A DNA stretch of 64,000 nt, taken from positions 9,722,093 through 9,786,092 of the forward strand of contig JAQFVV010000031.1 in assembly GCA_028023455.1 (NCBI GenBank), written 5' to 3'. Shown here piece by piece: positions 61,180 to 64,000 of the stretch (the first letter of the stretch is position 1; each line of letters starts with the position of its first letter). The position numbers and the translations under genes were made by a program. The DNA is from Epiperipatus broadwayi. Lineage: Eukaryota > Onychophora > Udeonychophora > Euonychophora > Peripatidae. Under the pieces are notes generated by a model, which searched no databases, was not told where the DNA came from, and saw only the letters and a program-made list of their open reading frames with translations.

Positions 61180-62575
61180 TATCTTAAATATATTTATCTC
61201 ATTATAGAATAAACAATTTGGATGATAAGTTCTCGTAATTCAGAAAAATAAAAATTACAGCATTTCAGAAAATTATGTTCAGTTTTCGGGAATAATGTGA
61301 AAGATTCAACCTTTATTTTGCATTTATTTGCGAGTAAAATACATTTGGTAAAGTTTGCTCTATTATATTGGAAAATATTATTCATCTTATGATATAGAAT
61401 TAATAATGTGCTGTATTAAAACTTCATATTACTCACAGAGCCTCTTAGTATTATATTTATTGCTTCAAATATTAAATAATTATTGTCCATTCATGATTAT
61501 GTAAGGTTATTTTAAATAAAATAGTCTGGATTATAATGAAATCATTATTTGAATTGGAACATTATTAAGCATGCTTTAGAATAAGTGATTTCAGAACGTA
61601 TAAACTGCCTAAAAGTAATAAAAGAAAAATAAACTTTTCTTTTAGTTATAAATTTATCTTTATGTTATTCTTTATGCATATAATATTTTGCTAATAATTT
61701 ATTTATAATTTCTATGTACCATGGATGGGTACTGGAGTTCTCAAAATATGATTGCAGTATTGTATTGACAAAGGTAATATGATCATTAGGTATGTAATCA
61801 TTTAAAGAATGATATGGATAAATGGATATACATTTGGAGATGATGTATTATTTTTACAAATTGTTAATTTATAACTTTTACATCCAATTATTTCATTATG
61901 AATATAATGTGTTTTATCAGTCTTTCATATCATGTATATAGTATTATTATATGATAAATAATAGGTATTTGAAACTAATTTTATGTGTTATTTTAAATTA
62001 TGTCTTTGAAGTATAGTTTATTATAGATGGCATAACTATTGTGTTTGGGAAAATTTTTATGATGATTAATTCTTGTTAAATCTTTAAGATTAGTGGTACA
62101 ATACTAATCATATACTTGTCTGTATAAATAAGTGTGGACTTTTGATTATCCCATCATATTGCCTATCCTATTTACTGGTCTTAGAAATAAATGTTGAAGA
62201 CATGTGCATTGTGAATTATGTCATTATTTATTCTTGATCTTAAGAGTAGTTTTGATATGGTAATGGTATTAATACTCATAGATGAATATTTGATGTGTAA
62301 AGATTATGTTAAAATCTTATTTATCTAACCATAAGTAGTAATTTTGTATAGTCTGAGAAAATTATATATCCTTCTCAACTTAATGTTTTTCCATTGGCAG
62401 CATAGTTTGTTGAACATATTGATAAACGGTTCTTATACAAATGTGATATTTAGAAAGATAGCTACTTTAAATACAAGGGAGAACTTTATTTATTCATAAA
62501 TGATAAAATATATTTTCTTTTATGAGTTGGAATTGATTATTAAAATATTGTAATATTTTTTTTGGTTTAATTACA
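61180..62575. other. No gene recognised
   Basis: AT-rich; no supported feature. Confidence 0.45.
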
Positions 62576-62851
62576 TTAAAGTATATATAATACTAAACAT
62601 CACATGATCACCATCTCATACTAACACATAATTGTTGTAAACAAAGGCAAAACTCTCCATACAGTGCTCTCAGATCCAAAGCTCCTCACTGATGATGGCC
62701 ACAAGTCAGAAACTAGTCTGGGGATATTGGATGAGTAAGCACTAGATAGGAATTTTATGCACAAGCCTTCTGGCATGCATTGATTACTCTTGTTAGCACA
62801 AGGTGGCATTACTGTATGGAGAGTTTTGCCTTTGTTTAAAGTATATATAAT
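62576..62851. mobile_element. R1 composite with 16-bp target duplication
   Basis: A short plus-oriented R1 start (62592-62665) is joined to an inverted R1 (62666-62835), giving 25-bp inverted ends around ACTCTCCATACAGT. The 16-mer TTAAAGTATATATAAT is at both edges (62576-62591, 62836-62851), so the composite inserted as one unit. Confidence 0.85.
62674..62732 (+). ncRNA. Hammerhead ribozyme, best-preserved R1 copy
   Basis: CUGAUGA (62689-62695), a 4-bp stem II UGGC/GUCA around CACAA, GAAAC-UA-GUC with cleavage after C 62718, and stem I in two helices. Unlike other copies, the base pair next to the core in stem II is U-A, not an A-A mismatch, so it should fold best. Confidence 0.8.
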
Positions 62852-63334
62852 TTATATTTATTATATTTTATATTATTAATGAAAGCTTTATTTTATTTTT
62901 ATTTTATACCTTATAAGAATACATATCATAACAAAATGACAGTTAAAACTCAGGCAGTATATTGTCAAAGATATATCACTATTTAAGATTATTTTAGAAT
63001 TTTATTGTATCATATAAGAAAGCTTAATGTGATCTATGAGTATGAACAAAATTCTTTCTCATGCATTGCATTACAAATTTTATTACATGTTGCTGAACAA
63101 AATTGATTGAAATAGAAGAGTTTCATTATCAAATTATGATTGGAATTATTTAATTATAGTTCATATAATAATTTCAAGAGAGTTAAAAATTCTTATTGCA
63201 CATGATGATATGGTAATAATATGAGTTGAACCTGAAATATAAAGAAATGTTATATTTTTATAAAAAATATTATCAGTTTTAGAATTCATGCTAGCAAAAG
63301 CATACATTGCTACAAGATTTTAATATATATATAT

Positions 63335-63518
63335 ATCATCATCATCATCATTATCAACCATTATCAATCCACTGCAGGATGAAGGTCTCTCCAAGTTTAA
63401 TCCATCTTCTTCGATCTTTAGCTTCTCCACATCACCCCTGCACACTTTCTTATTTCATCCATCCATCTCACATGTGGTCTCTTTCTGGGTCTTTTACAAT
63501 CTCTTGGAATCCAGTTTA
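63335..63518 (-). mobile_element. RTE-like LINE 3' fragment
   Basis: It matches 48103-48275 closely, beginning with an (ATC)n tail. It stops where TA repeats and the next LTR begin, so it was cut by that insertion or by 5' truncation. Confidence 0.8.
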
Positions 63519-63529
63519 TATATATATAT

Positions 63530-64000
63530 TGTAATGGTTTATAATATGTCGTTACATTATTTTAAATTAAAATAAAAAAGATTATAAATAAAAATTGATT
63601 TATTAAAAAGAAAAAAACTTAACTTAAAAACTGAAAATTAAAAGTTGTTTAACATATATAATATATTGTACAGATGGAATGAAAACTTTAAAAGTATTAT
63701 TTTCTTTTTAAAATAAAATAAAAAGTATTTGAACGTACTTTTTTATAAAAAAAGTACAAGATCTAAAGATAAAATATTTTTGTTAAAAGATTCCTATATA
63801 ATCTCAGTAAATGGAAATGATTGTTTTATAAATTAAATGAAAAGCAAACTAGCCATTGGGGCTCTTATATAAAAAAGTCAAATAAAAGATATAGATAAGA
63901 CATCAAAAAAAATTAGATGTGCAATAGAAGAAGTAAACCAATGCTCAGACCTTAATGAAAATGATTGGAACAGGAAAATATGTTCAATGAATCTGGTGGA
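63530..64000 (+). mobile_element. Start of another copy of the non-autonomous LTR element
   Basis: TGTAATGGTTTAT through the window end aligns, in the plus direction, with the reverse complement of the 58530-to-58000 LTR (TATTTGAACGTACTTTTTT, AAATGGAAATGATTGTTT). It is diverged and continues beyond the window. Confidence 0.8.

Noticed and set aside
1-64000. CRISPR array, operon or prokaryotic features
   Set aside because: No regular spaced repeats and no prokaryotic gene organisation; the DNA is clearly eukaryotic.

Overview
This is AT-rich (roughly 70% by eye) intron-bearing animal DNA with almost no host genes and very many mobile elements. I cannot fix the species. Penelope-like fragments, RTE-like and other LINEs, hAT elements, tRNA-derived SINEs and LTR elements primed by tRNA-Lys suggest an invertebrate metazoan with a repeat-rich genome. 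A 500-N gap inside a collapsed repeat and a 13-base match to an Illumina adapter show it is a draft assembly.

The only convincing host gene is one coding exon (46994-47686, minus strand) for the N-terminus of an M13 (neprilysin/ECE-like) membrane metallopeptidase. A good splice donor follows it and a splice acceptor precedes the start codon.

Layout: 1.5-2.15 kb, inverted Penelope-like remnant. 2.2-6.95 kb, a 466-bp non-coding repeat (called R1 here) carrying a hammerhead ribozyme, with a tandem-plus-inverted composite at 5.2-6.95 kb. 7.8-20.7 kb, tRNA-only SINEs, palindromic MITEs, hAT remnants, more R1 copies and a second ribozyme-bearing foldback. 20.84-30.05 kb, a young Ty3-type LTR retrotransposon on the minus strand with an intact 1233-codon Gag-Pol. 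30.8-34.5 kb, a dead LINE with an SGNH-hydrolase-like stretch upstream of its endonuclease and reverse transcriptase. 35-46.8 kb, sparse repeats, SINE pairs and a third ribozyme-like repeat. 47-51 kb, the M13 exon and an RTE-like LINE. 53.8-58.5 kb, a non-autonomous LTR element with about 2-kb LTRs and only 686 bp between them. 60-64 kb, foldbacks, the best-preserved R1 ribozyme, an RTE fragment and the edge of another copy of the non-autonomous LTR element.

The strongest unusual signal is the hammerhead ribozyme family. R1 copies on the ribozyme strand carry CUGAUGA, a short stem II, GAAACUAGUC and a long stem I with an internal loop, as in Penelope-like elements and metazoan retrozymes. R1 units occur in tandem (466-nt period from cleavage site to cleavage site), are commonly joined head-to-head with an inverted copy, and are flanked by 12-16 bp target duplications. 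Several unrelated families in the window share the inverted-pair arrangement.
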